A stretch of 64,000 nucleotides of DNA from Trichoderma breve (taxonomy: Eukaryota; Ascomycota; Sordariomycetes; Hypocreales; Hypocreaceae), in contig NC_079234.1 of assembly GCF_028502605.1 (NCBI RefSeq), positions 1,798,001 to 1,862,000 of the forward strand, in the 5' to 3' direction. Positions 22,853 to 32,801 of this stretch are shown one piece after another. The translations under genes were made by a program, and so were the position numbers. How positions within the stretch are numbered: position 1 is the stretch's first letter; every line of letters starts with the position of its first letter. The notes beneath the pieces are model-generated. The model saw only the letters and a list, made by a program, of their open reading frames with translations, made no database searches and was not told the DNA's origin.

Positions 22853-24899
22853 ATGTTTTCTGTTGCCTATTCACTTGGTGGCATCGGGTCCATAGCTCTA
22901 TCCGGACTCTATGCAATCTTCAGGCGCCGGCCATCCAAAGAACCGGCACTTCAGACCGAGATCGCCGCTGCTATCGAGAAATTCCCGAACGATGCCATAT
23001 TCAATAGACTCCTCCGACTTTCCATTGAGAGGCCAGATTTGCAATTTCATGACGACTACGGCGTGGATGCTAATTATAATGATTTGATCCGCGACATCAT
23101 CCACGTTCGTCGGATACTCCAAAAGCAGCTCCCGGTGTCTTCATTCGAGGAGAATGGCCTTCTTCGCAAAGATGCCTCATCTATAGCTTTCCTCGCTTTC
23201 AGCGGATACAACTTTATAGTGAGCTTTTTGGCTATTGTTGCACTGGGAGGCGTGTGCATACCTCTATGTAAGTCAAAGAGACATGCAAAAGCTGTTAGTG
23301 GTTGCTAAACGGATGGACTAGCCCCCGGGTGCAATGCCGAAGAAGCAAGTTTCTTCTTGAAGAAGACCAAGGCAACATACATTCTCGTGGAGTCAAACAC
23401 TCTTGACATGGCCATCAAATTTAGAGACCATGCACAAAACCAGAATGGCCAAACATTGAACTTGATACAACTATCAAGGGCACAGCTTGAGTTGAAAACG
23501 AACCCAATTGCCTGGGAAATCGACAAAGAGTTGACATTCCCTCCAACAAGTGGCTGTCTTGTTCTCTTCACGTCTGGAACCACTGGACTGCCAAAAGGCG
23601 TTCTTCTCCCACGCAAAATGTTCCACTTCACAGAAGCTCCTCCACCTCAGGAAGTTGTCTATTTAGCGTCCTGTCCTGTCCACTGGGTTGGAGGCACGGG
23701 GCTCATAGACAGCGTGCTCAATGGCGAAAACCTGCATATGATGAAAGCCGAATCTGAGCCCGCAGACTTTTGGGAAATCCTACAAGGAGGTAAAATTACA
23801 GACATGAGCGTGTCGCCGACGCTGCTGAGAAGACTGGTTGAGTATTACCACAATAACATCCGTCATCTTCCTTCCGAAGATCGCGAGGCGTATGTCAATG
23901 GATGTCGAAGCCTAAAGTCTGTGTTTACAAGCGGTTCTATGCTTAATCCTTCTACTGCACAACTTTTTACAGATTTGGCTGGTGCAGTGCTCAGGAATGG
24001 ATATGGGATAACGGAGATGGGTGGAGGTGTTATGGCGACTCCAGAGGGCTCAGCTATTTCCGAGGTGCGTATTTTGGCTTGAATATCATTGTCATGTGTC
24101 TGTTTTAACCGTTATGCAGGGCTACGTTGGAAGACCTTTTCAGGGCGTCACGGTGAAACTTTCTGACAGAGACCATGGAGAGATTCTGGTTAAAAGTCCT
24201 ACCATGTTCATTGGGTGAGTACATTTTAGCATACTCCGAAGACTTTTGAGACGCACTTTATAACTCTTGTTTGCAGCTATTTCGAAGACGAAAAGGCAAC
24301 CAGTGCTTGTTTCGATGACGACGGGTTCTACAAAACAGGAGATCGTGCTCACCGCGTTGGTGAGGATTATTACTTTGACGGCAGGATGTCATGCGACTGT
24401 TTGTTTTCCACTTCATTTCAAGGAGCTTACTAGAGCCTACTTAACTAACGATGAACGTTTAGGGCTGCGTTTTCACGAGTACACAATATCTGTCCTGGAG
24501 CTTGAGCAGCGTCTGGTAGACCTTCCATATATATCCGAAGCTCACGTTCTTCCAGTGCGAGATCACCATGCTGGCGGATTAGCCGCCGCGCTTGTTCGAC
24601 TTTGCAAGAAGGATGCCGGCGACGAAGCGCAAAACATCACCCTTCGGACTATTCGTGAAGATCTCGCTAGCGCTGGAGTTGTCTCCTACAAACTACCAAC
24701 GTTGCTTCGGATCATCCCAGATAGAGAGCAGGTCCCACATACAGCCTCTGGAAAGGCGCAGAAAAGGGAGGCTCTGCGAAAATACTTTAACATAGTTGGC
24801 CATATGCCGGATGGGTATGAGCATGAGGGTGTGGAATACTGGGGAAATAAGCTGGATTTGGCAACTTCAGCGCGACTGTTTGACTGGGGAGGCTTGTAG
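22853..24899 (+). CDS. Stand-alone adenylating enzyme (AMP-binding, acyl-CoA synthetase-like)
   Basis: Five exons, 22853-23267, 23322-24064, 24120-24214, 24277-24398 and 24463-24899, encode 603 aa. The enzyme class activates a carboxylic acid as an acyl-AMP and usually transfers it to CoA. Motifs run in the expected order: LFTSGTTGLPKG (P-loop, about residue 218), GYGITEMGGG (about 365), FYKTGDRAHRV and the hinge GRMSCDWLRFHEY (about 440-455), and VPHTASGKAQK with the catalytic Lys near 550. The start ATG at 22853 has A at -3; an in-frame ATG at 22754 would add 33 residues. Residues 1-24 form a hydrophobic segment followed by FRRRPSK, so the protein may be membrane-anchored. No carrier-protein domain follows it. 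The substrate cannot be told from sequence. Confidence 0.85.
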
Positions 24900-25701
24900 A
24901 TATTCACAAGGGAAAAAGAGTGTATTTCTCCAGATGGGATGCATTCTAGGATTGGGTCTTTGTAAGCTAATAGGGTAGACGTGAAAATTGGGTTCTTTTG
25001 TATAACTGTTAGTGCACTTATTATACGAGAACTGGTTCTAATCCAGCAATGACTATATATGTACTAATGAGCATGAAGTCGAGCTTGAACTAAGACGTTA
25101 AAAAAGACGTGTGTGAAAAAGCATTCATTAGTAAATGCTAACTACATGTAATTAGTGGCCTGGCGTAGCCTCTGGCGTAGGCGCTGTAAGCCATTAGATC
25201 AAGTAATCCATGTCTCCCTGGTAAAAAGATTTTCCTTAAAGAGATCCAATACCATATACCTTACAGTAAAATAAACTGTAACGTACCAGCGACTATAGGT
25301 TAGTATAGACTGTAATTCCCAAAGCGTAGACCTGGCTGTTGTCAACGATGGGTGTTATTGGGGTTAGCCGAGTTCCGACATTTGCGACTCTACACTACTA
25401 GGTACCTAAGAACGGAACTGGGGTAGATCGTCTGCACATGTACTCTCAGATATGGAGAATATACCGAGCGGGGTCAATAGCTCGATCACAATCGGACTGA
25501 TTCTCGGGGATGAATATCAGCCTATAGAGCAGCGCAGTGGTATGAACGGAACTGAGATGCCGAGGTAAGTAGGAACTAATTTAGGCGCCCACTGGTATTT
25601 AATTCTGTTGGATGCAACTTCCAGCTTCTTATATCGCACAATACACTGATCTTCGTCAACAAAGAGCACCGTTTATAGCAACCATCGAAAACGACATCAC
25701 C
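24900..25701. other. Intergenic between adenylating enzyme and 2OG oxygenase
   Basis: About 0.8 kb that should contain the terminator of the first gene and the promoter of the next. It has only short frames. An in-frame ATG at 25612 could extend the oxygenase by 30 residues but has a poor context. Confidence 0.4.
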
Positions 25702-26817
25702 ATGGCCCCAGCTACATCGCACCATCTGTACCCGCCCTTCCCTGATGGCGTGGTGACTGCCCCCCTGGTCTCCATCTCACTTGCTGAGTTGGAAACAGAT
25801 AATGTCGCCGCCTCAGAAGCTCTTTTCAAAGCGTCAAAAGAGTTGGGTTTCTTCTACTTAAAAATGGATGGTTCTCCTTTAGGCGAAAAGATGGTTCTGC
25901 TAGCAGAGGAGCTCCATGCTCTCCAAAAGAAGTTTGATGATTTGCCATTCGCAGAAAAGGATCAATTTGCCCGTGAAAAGCTGCATCCTTTCTTCGGCTA
26001 TCGTCACAGCGAGATAGGCCCCGTAAGAGAAGACGGCACGCGTGATCGGAACGAGCTATATAATGTAAGATGCTCAAGTCTATCAGCGTCCTAGAAAATG
26101 GCACTGACCGCAATTCAGATGCGCAAAGATGACATTGTTGGGAATTGTGAGCCGCTGCCGTGTCCCGATCTGATAAAACAACACTGGGAGTTGCTTCGCG
26201 AGTATGTCTATAGTTGTCGAGCGGTTATCGACCTCTTAATTGTACATCTCGAGAGGCATCTCCAAGTACCTTCTGGCACGATTGCCAGACTCCATCGCAT
26301 AACCGAGCGGTCTGGTGATCACATTCGATTCAATAAAAGCGGAATACAGCCATACTCGGAAGAAGCTGCACGCCGGAGTGAGCATACAGACTTTGGAACG
26401 CTCACTATCTTGTTCAATTGGTTAGCTGGGCTGCAGATTCGCCTGCCGGACACAGAAGACTGGGTTTACGTCCGGCCCATACCCGGCTCAGCTGTGGTGA
26501 ATCTTGGCGATGCGCTCGTCAAGTTTACGGCTGGCCTGCTGCGATCAAACATACATCGCGTTGTTCCTCCGTTGCCACCCCAAGATGGCCTAAGCAGACA
26601 CAGCCTTGTGTACTTTTCACGGCCAGAGGATAGTGTTGTCCTCAGAAGGCTGAAAGGTGGTCTAATCGACAGGCAGCCTGTCAGTGAGGCGAATGATCCG
26701 GAGATTTCAGCCGAAGAATGGATTGTTCGGCGCTCCGTCGGAGACTTGCAAGGCGTTTATACCCACAAAGGAGGTCTTGAGCCCCGTTCCTTGGTAGTCG
26801 TTGAGGGCTCTATTTAG
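25702..26817 (+). CDS. 2-oxoglutarate/Fe(II)-dependent oxygenase (isopenicillin N synthase-like)
   Basis: Two exons, 25702-26064 and 26119-26817, encode 353 aa. The N-terminal part (APLVSISLAELE, ELGFFYLKMDG) is the DIOX_N-type domain. The catalytic core has the iron facial triad His210 and Asp212 (SEHTDFGTLT) and His267 (SNIHRVVPP), plus Arg281 and Ser283 (SRHSLVYF) in the position that binds 2-oxoglutarate. Such enzymes hydroxylate, desaturate or cyclise small molecules in fungal secondary metabolism or detoxification. The ATG at 25702 sits in a perfect CACCATGG context. The gene follows the adenylating enzyme on the same strand and is convergent with the SnoaL-like gene. Its role with these neighbours is an inference from position. 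Confidence 0.88.
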
Positions 26818-27062
26818 AGATACAGGCGTCAAGGTAGACCCTGAATGGCGGTTGTTATGAGATGCTGGGTGCTGCAGCCCAACTTACATGTACATATCGT
26901 ACATATGTACGCAACAGACCCCAGGTCCGGGTAATTGCGACTCCAACTCGGAATTGTAACTATGGGATTTAACTATCTGAGCTAGGAAAATGTGCTTCAA
27001 ATGGGAAGCCCATGCCTATCACAATTACATGCATTTGAATGGGCTTGAATTGTTGATTCTCT

Positions 27063-27642
27063 CTACTCTTTCCCAAGCCGTTTCCTATCTTCCTCTGTTG
27101 GAGGTCGAGCAGTGTCAGTTAGGCTGCAAATCTTCCACTCCACCTTCTGCGGCAAGCTTTCATCCCAGGCCGCTTTAATAAGAGTAAAGCAATTAGTCCC
27201 CAGGTGGGTGAGAGCACCCTTGCGCGTGAACCAGTAGGGCGTCCAAACCATAGCAAGGTCGCGGTCAATTAACACTGTAGGCTTGCCATCAAGCCCTTCT
27301 TCAAGCTCGCCATCCTCGATCGAGTCCCACGGCATGCGGTTTGCAAAACCGTGCGGGAATTGCTCATGTTCAAAGCCCTTGTTTACCTGTTGCATTTACG
27401 TTTGTGAGTATATTGTATTGTAGTTTCGGGGAGATGGTCTCGCAATGTCCATGTCATTACGAAGTGAAACAAGTCCCTACCATAGCTCGAGCGTGGCACG
27501 CAGTTCCATATGGGGCAAGAGTAGCCAGAAATTGCTCTCGTCCTGCTGCACCGCCCAGCTTTAAGGTCTCAAGAATTCGAACGCATAGGTTGACAACTTC
27601 TTGCTTATCGGCATCCGTAGCAGTTGGTGACGAAGATTCCAT
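27063..27642 (-). CDS. SnoaL/NTF2-like small protein
   Basis: Two exons on the minus strand, 27642-27481 and 27386-27063, encode 161 aa. The pattern is that of the NTF2-like cone: an N-terminal helix pair (EVVNLCVRILETLKLGG), then strands with DGKPTVLIDRDLAMVWTPYW, THLGTNCFTLIKA and KVEWKICSLTDTARPP. In this superfamily small members act as cyclases, isomerases or dehydratases, or bind ligands without catalysis. No catalytic residue can be assigned with confidence. It is convergent with the 2OG oxygenase, with 245 bp between stops, and may be part of the same small metabolic group. Confidence 0.72.
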
Positions 27643-27857
27643 ACCTGAATCTTTAAAATAAAACTATAAAGTCTTGGAGAAATATGGCTTGATAAAAACG
27701 GTCAGAGCTCAGAAAGGCGCGTGAACAAGTGGTTGTTTCTCACCACTAATAGCGACTGAGAGCAATACGAGTACATGGCTGTTATATATATGCAGAGTTT
27801 CCGGCCGGTAAGCACTAATTTCAAGTGGAAACAAGGCGGGTTTATCAGTGGAGGATC

Positions 27858-27909
27858 CTAGTTGGCCATATCATCAGCTACCAGCAAATTAGTACCGGCT
27901 GTTGTATGT
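27858..27909 (+). pseudogene. 5S rRNA fragment, 3' end (degenerate)
   Basis: The last 16 nt or so (ACCGGCTGTTGTATGT) equal the 3' end of the intact 5S genes in this window and are followed by a T-run. The preceding bases keep only patches of the 5S sequence and contain an apparent insertion. It is a decayed copy, not a functional gene. Confidence 0.7.
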
Positions 27910-27976
27910 TTTTGCTTTTTGGTCTTGCGGCTTCAACACCAAGCTCCTTATCAGTTGACCCATCACTATATCGAGC

Positions 27977-28018
27977 ACATACGACCACAGGTAGTGGAAA
28001 GTTCGGGGTCCCGTCAAG
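27977..28018 (+). pseudogene. 5S rRNA fragment, 5' third (truncated)
   Basis: The segment starts ACATACGACCACAGGTAG and continues through TTCGGGGTCCCGTC, matching the first 40 nt of the intact 5S genes with three or four changes. Similarity then stops abruptly. It lies 67 bp after the 3' fragment and in the same orientation, echoing the arrangement at 31.6-31.9 kb. Confidence 0.75.
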
Positions 28019-28137
28019 CACTTCTCTTGAGTATATTGTCTTCTAATTTTAGTATCCCAGGCGACGGCTGCCCTGCTGCGCTCCCGCAACTGGCAAGACA
28101 ACTCTAGTACCCCAGTTGATCAACCCTTTTTTCTCCA

Positions 28138-30702
28138 TTAACGAATCGTAACAACATCCTGCCCTTTCTTGCTCGCAATCTCGCCGTCCACGCAGACTCC
28201 GATGAGCCTGTACGGGCTCATCGGATTGCTCCGACAAATAAGCAGGTTGCCGCAGCTCTTCCTCGCCATCTTCTCCTCCTCCGACAGATCGTCCTGGTGC
28301 TTGTTGTCGTCGCCGCCGTCGCCGCCGCGGCGCTGCGTCTGCCTCGCATCCGGCCCGGTCTCGGCGTACCCGTAATCTCTCAACATACCGTCAGTGGCAG
28401 AATGGCTGAACCCGTCCCTGACGAGCGCTCTGCCCGTGGGCCACGGCTTCTCGGGTCTCGGTCTCGGCAGGGGCTTGCTTTCCTTCTGGCTGCGGCACTG
28501 CGAGGCATGCCACTTGTGAGCGTCGATGTTGCCGCCAAAGGCCACGAGACGGAGGACGTTGTTGTGGTCCGAGTTGTCGAGCCACTTCTTCCCTACTCCC
28601 CCGGGGTTGACCAGGCCGAGGCCGTCGCGGATGATGATGCGGTTGGCGCCGTCCTGCGTGGCCGACCTCGTCCCGAGCGGGCTGCCGTGCACAGCGGTGA
28701 GGCCCTCGAAGATGAAGGAGAAGGGCGCCTCGATGACGCAGCCGCAGTTCACCTCGACGCGGCAGGAGATGTTCCGCGTGGAAGGGTTCTCGAGGCGAGA
28801 TAGGTAGTCCGTGATATGGCGCAGGCGGTAGTGCATCGACATGTTGTGGTGGCGTAGGTACTCGTACGATGGGTTCTCCCACTCGGTGCCGCTCACGCAC
28901 CGGTCGATCCAGTTGAGTGGCCGAGCGCTGGGGTCGGTGAAGTCCCAATAGGGCTGCAGCTTCTCGAGGAGGGTCTTGCGGAAGATTCCGAGGTCCTCGC
29001 CCGGGTCAAAAACACTCCCCAGCATGGTGGCGAACTGGACTAGATACCCGCCGGTCTCGTCGCCAGATACTTCGACCACCTGCTCGGAGTGATCAAGTAT
29101 CGGTTCGGTCTTCAAGGTTCCTGTTTTGATCTTCTTGCCGCAGTTGCAGCCCCGGAAGTAAAAGCTGAAGTCTGGCCGGCCACCCCCGGTTGATGGAACC
29201 TGATTAAGACTTATTTTCATGTACGCCCGTGGGCTGCCAATGAGGCCAGTCGTGGCATACACCTTGGCTAGACTTGTGTTTTGCTTTAGGATGCCGAGAT
29301 TGATTACTCCAGAGAAGCAATCGGTGGTCGTGAACTGGTCGTCGCTCTTGTTGTCGTCGTCGGTTCCATCTCTTTCCTCCTGTTCAAGTCTATCCTCCTC
29401 CTCATCGCTCTTGAAGTCCTCCTCGTCCCCCATCCCGATGAGCCCGTGGTCAGTACATTCTTTCTTTTCAGGAATTGCACTTTCATACTTTGTGCCAACT
29501 GGAATCCAGCCCCAATCACGATCCTCCCCACTGCCGATGGCGAGCTTGGTCCATGCTTGGCCTGTTTTGATGGACAGCTGCTTGAAGAAGGCAAACGAGA
29601 GGGCGTTGAGGTCGGTGGTGGTCATATCCCGCTCAAACTCTGCCGGTGTAAACAAACCGCTAAATACACCCAAAAGCCCCGTGAAGGTGTCGGGCTTCCA
29701 AGTCGCCTTTCGGGGGATGATGGAGATGGACGAGAACACGTTGCCGACGCCCTTGTGGTTTCTTTTCCACCACAAAGGGCCGCCGTTGATGATGTCGCCT
29801 CTTGCAGCGTTGATACCTTCCACTACCACCTTCAGGTAACCGAGGATGTCATTGTCATAATTGATCAAGGCTAGGATCATTCTCTGGGTTGTGGTCTTGA
29901 GATGCCGAGAATCGTTGATCCAGTGGTACAGCTTGGCCGCCTTGTCCATCGAGTCGGTCGCCAGGTCCATCCAGACACCCAACTCGCCTACGCACGATAA
30001 CGTGGTCTTGTCGACACTCCAAAGTGTGGTGTTCTTACCCAGCAGCATCTCTTGGTACGTCCAGACGCGTTGAAAGTACACATTGTCGAACACGGCCTTG
30101 ACTTGGTTGACGCATGTGGAGTAGCAGTTAAGAACGCCCATATCTATAGAAGCCGACTTGACAATGGATTTATCCATGGGAAAGGCCCAGGGCGCAGTAT
30201 TAGCCCACTCAGACAGGCTGTCGACCATGTTTTGCGTCATTTTCGCTTCCGAGGTGATGGCCTCACCACTCGTTTGCGACATAACGTGGCCCACGAATCC
30301 GAGATTGGCGACCGTCTTCTGAGGGTCCCATACCTCGTCAATCTCGAGGAGTATATGGCACTTGCGAGCGCTCCTGTAGTACTCGTACATCTTGGGCACC
30401 TCGCGAGCCTTCTCAGCATCGTCGCTCTGGTTGATACACACGCAATCCGCCCATAGATATTCAATCCCGTCTTGCACCATCAATTTCTTGATATTCCGCA
30501 GCTTCTTCTTGGATAAGTACAAGGGCCAGGTCACTCCCTCGATTTTAGTTTTGAACGGCATCCTTCTCTTCAGTCCCCACGTGTACGAAGTTATGTCAAA
30601 CGACTGCACTCTATGTGCACCCGGGGCATTGGGCTGCACGACGGCAAAGCTTTGAGAGGCGGCATCGTAGCGGAGTAAGCGGAGGGGCAAGACGGACGCC
30701 AT
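28138..30702 (-). CDS. HET-domain protein
   Basis: A single exon on the minus strand encodes 854 aa. The start at 30702 (MASVLPLRLLRYD) was preferred over an upstream ATG at 30753 that would begin with a run of Phe encoded by a poly-A tract. The HET domain occupies about residues 35-230: DITSYTWG, then IEYLWADCVCINQSDDAEKA and later FQRVWTYQEMLLG. HET domains trigger or mediate cell death in vegetative incompatibility; the fold is related to TIR. A Glu/Asp-rich low-complexity stretch lies in the middle of the protein, and the C-terminal 400 residues show no domain I recognise. The 3' third of the gene is notably GC-rich. Degenerate 5S copies lie on both sides of the gene. Confidence 0.88.
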   Translation of the reverse strand: MASVLPLRLLRYDAASQSFAVVQPNAPGAHRVQSFDITSYTWGLKRRMPFKTKIEGVTWPLYLSKKKLRNIKKLMVQDGIEYLWADCVCINQSDDAEKAREVPKMYEYYRSARKCHILLEIDEVWDPQKTVANLGFVGHVMSQTSGEAITSEAKMTQNMVDSLSEWANTAPWAFPMDKSIVKSASIDMGVLNCYSTCVNQVKAVFDNVYFQRVWTYQEMLLGKNTTLWSVDKTTLSCVGELGVWMDLATDSMDKAAKLYHWINDSRHLKTTTQRMILALINYDNDILGYLKVVVEGINAARGDIINGGPLWWKRNHKGVGNVFSSISIIPRKATWKPDTFTGLLGVFSGLFTPAEFERDMTTTDLNALSFAFFKQLSIKTGQAWTKLAIGSGEDRDWGWIPVGTKYESAIPEKKECTDHGLIGMGDEEDFKSDEEEDRLEQEERDGTDDDNKSDDQFTTTDCFSGVINLGILKQNTSLAKVYATTGLIGSPRAYMKISLNQVPSTGGGRPDFSFYFRGCNCGKKIKTGTLKTEPILDHSEQVVEVSGDETGGYLVQFATMLGSVFDPGEDLGIFRKTLLEKLQPYWDFTDPSARPLNWIDRCVSGTEWENPSYEYLRHHNMSMHYRLRHITDYLSRLENPSTRNISCRVEVNCGCVIEAPFSFIFEGLTAVHGSPLGTRSATQDGANRIIIRDGLGLVNPGGVGKKWLDNSDHNNVLRLVAFGGNIDAHKWHASQCRSQKESKPLPRPRPEKPWPTGRALVRDGFSHSATDGMLRDYGYAETGPDARQTQRRGGDGGDDNKHQDDLSEEEKMARKSCGNLLICRSNPMSPYRLIGVCVDGEIASKKGQDVVTIR

Positions 30703-31087
30703 CGTGGGAGAAATGAGTGCGAGTACGCAGTGAAAGAAAAAAAAAAAAAACAATTCGCGAAATTCAAGACGCGAGTGATTGAGACAGGTAATGAGAGACC
30801 TACTTATTCGAAAATTCGTAAGCTGGTGGAAAACTGAACAGATGGAAAATCAAGACTGCCTGTCTCTCAGCCACTGAATTGCAGAACGAAGCGGCTGAGC
30901 AGTGCTATCGTGGCACTGCGTGTATGTGCCAGGGTCATTTGGCCGTGAGGGTTAAATGAAAATTCATATCGCGTTTATGCATAAGGATATCCCCGCTTCC
31001 TTCGCCCACTCCCGATGCAACCTAGATGAGGCTCTGTACGGATATCTCTCCCATACATAAAGGGACACCATTTCGTACACACCACCA

Positions 31088-31147
31088 GGGCTCCGAGCAC
31101 GACAACCACCACCAGCACCATCACCACCATCACCATCACCACCACTA
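31088..31147. repeat. CAC/CAT trinucleotide microsatellite
   Basis: About 60 bp consists almost wholly of CAC, CAT and CAG triplets. Its opposite strand reads as a Val/Met-rich frame, which is an artefact of the repeat. Confidence 0.75.
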
Positions 31148-31580
31148 CAATCAACACGCCTTTCGTTGAATTTTGCATTCGCATCCTGTTGAATTAGGGG
31201 CCTCCTTGAGGGTGGAGTTGGCCTGCTAACTCCTAGGGTGTTGCCTTTGGATATTGACCCCTCTTACCAACCCTTCTCTAGAGCTTTGCATAGAGCTCTC
31301 TTTGCATCTAGAACACAGCTTAGAACTACTTAGCTAATATTTAGAACAGCCTAATTATATTTGACTGCTCGCGAGCAAAGAGGGAGGAAGGGGGCGTGAC
31401 TTGTCTACAGCTCGTCGGTATCGGATGCTATATTACCTACCTAGTAGGTAAACGGCAGTGGAGTACATGTAGACGGGGCTCTATTATCTACGGAGTACTC
31501 CGGGGGAAAACAGCAGCGGGTCCCACTGGACAACGGAGGCCAAGTCAGTAAGACTTTGGGTATGTTCAATAACTAGAGCA

Positions 31581-31675
31581 GGTTCCTTATCCGCTCTCCC
31601 AGAGTCAAGCTAATGAGAGACAGATTAGTAGTCAGCCAGATGGGTGACCACTAGCGAACACCGGCTGTTGTATGT
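31581..31675 (+). pseudogene. 5S rRNA pseudogene (5' part diverged)
   Basis: From about 31622 to 31675 the sequence follows the 3' half of 5S (ATTAGTAGTC, GGGTGACCACTAGCGAACAC, CGGCTGTTGTATGT). Upstream, only patches such as CCGCTCTCCCAGAG and CAAGC keep the 5S pattern, and the 5' terminal helix strand is absent. It ends 81 bp before the intact gene at 31757, in the same direction. Confidence 0.7.
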
Positions 31676-31756
31676 TTTGCGTTTTTGCAATTTTCAAGAA
31701 GCTCGTGTTGTTTTGTTGCAAGCAGGAATATAAGGTCTAGTTGGCGTAAGTCTAGT

Positions 31757-31875
31757 ACATACGACCATAGGTAGAGGAAAATTCGGGGTCCCGTCTGCTC
31801 CCCCATAGACAAGCCTCTAACCGGCAGATTAGTAGTTGAGTGGGTGACCATCAGCGAACACCGGCTGTTGTATGT
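31757..31875 (+). rRNA. 5S ribosomal RNA
   Basis: A 119-nt fungal 5S rRNA. The ends ACATACGACC and GGCTGTTGTATGT pair as helix I, and internal landmarks are all present (TTCGGGGTCCCGTCTGC, CCCATAGACAAGCC, GATTAGTAGTTGAGTGGG, CATCAGCGAACACCGG). The internal control region for TFIIIA and RNA polymerase III lies within it, and a T-run just after the end is a pol III terminator. In filamentous ascomycetes 5S genes are dispersed, which fits this solitary location. It differs from the copy at 37413 at only a few positions. Confidence 0.93.
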
Positions 31876-31888
31876 TTTTGTTTTTTTG
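31875..31888 (+). terminator. RNA polymerase III terminator of the 5S gene
   Basis: Runs of five and seven T residues follow directly after the 5S 3' end, the normal stop signal for RNA polymerase III. Confidence 0.75.
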
Positions 31889-32801
31889 CTTCTTCTTCTT
31901 CTTCTCTTTTTTATGTGTGTATGTGTTTGTGTGTGCGGATGTGGGATTGCCCAAGTTTAAGTAGCTTCATGCAGGCTGTGTGTGGTGGTGTGGTGGGGGT
32001 TTTTGGGCGGCTGTATGCACGTACACAGCATATAAGTAACATTGAACACTACGTGAAGACCTTTGGCTGCCTGTAAGATAAAACCTTCAATTACATGCTT
32101 GAATCGGTTCTATCGATGAATAATGAAACCAGCAGTCTATTACTGTAGTTACCCAACTCTCTTCCATTTGTGTTTCTGAACACAACCTAGCACGCCAGGA
32201 CGCGATTCAATAAGCTGCAGCACCGACTCTCCCGTCTTATTGACGATACCTACCATAATGCATGCCATCTCTCTTCGAAAAGTATTCTTCATCAATTGAG
32301 ATCACACCAGATGTTAAGCAAATAGTGCTTACATCCATTAATATCGCTGGGGCCAGATCTCTGCAAATCAGGAAGCAAGAATGCAATCTAAAGTCAGAAT
32401 GATGTAGAGCTGCATAACTGACTTGACCCTCGCCGGGAACAAAAAGATGAATAAATAACACTGCTTCTTTTAGTCATTGAATAAAACAAGGTTAAAGTTG
32501 AATCGGTAGTGGCTCATTCGTAAGGATTACACAGTGGCGGCTTCGTATTCTTTTCATAGTCAATTTTCACATGTTCTTTGATGACAAATAACGCGCTACG
32601 CCTAGCCTATGAGCTCACCCATGGCAATTTCCCGGGATTGGTGAAACTGCCCATACTCAACGGGCTATGCAAATTGTCATTACTGGACTATATGTAAGAG
32701 AGCATACATTATAAAGAAAGAAAGGGTTCTCACTGTGGGGCCAGTTGCGGCAACGCTGGCTTCAGCTTCTTATCAGTTACACCAGACATCTGCAACACGC
32801 A

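Larger units (their letters stand above)
30703..32801. other. Divergent intergenic region carrying 5S genes
   Basis: About 2.1 kb between the HET gene and the DUF3468-type gene. It contains a poly-A stretch at 30737, a CAN-repeat microsatellite near 31088-31147, the degenerate 5S at 31581, the intact 5S at 31757 and a CTT-rich tract after it. No protein gene is supported. Confidence 0.6.

Noticed and set aside
30975..31184. A Val/Met-rich minus-strand frame that looks like a membrane segment
   Set aside because: It is produced by the CAC/CAT microsatellite and has no other support.
31651..31851. A 66-codon minus-strand frame
   Set aside because: It runs antisense through the 5S pseudogene and the intact 5S gene; the matching frame near 37.5 kb arises the same way.
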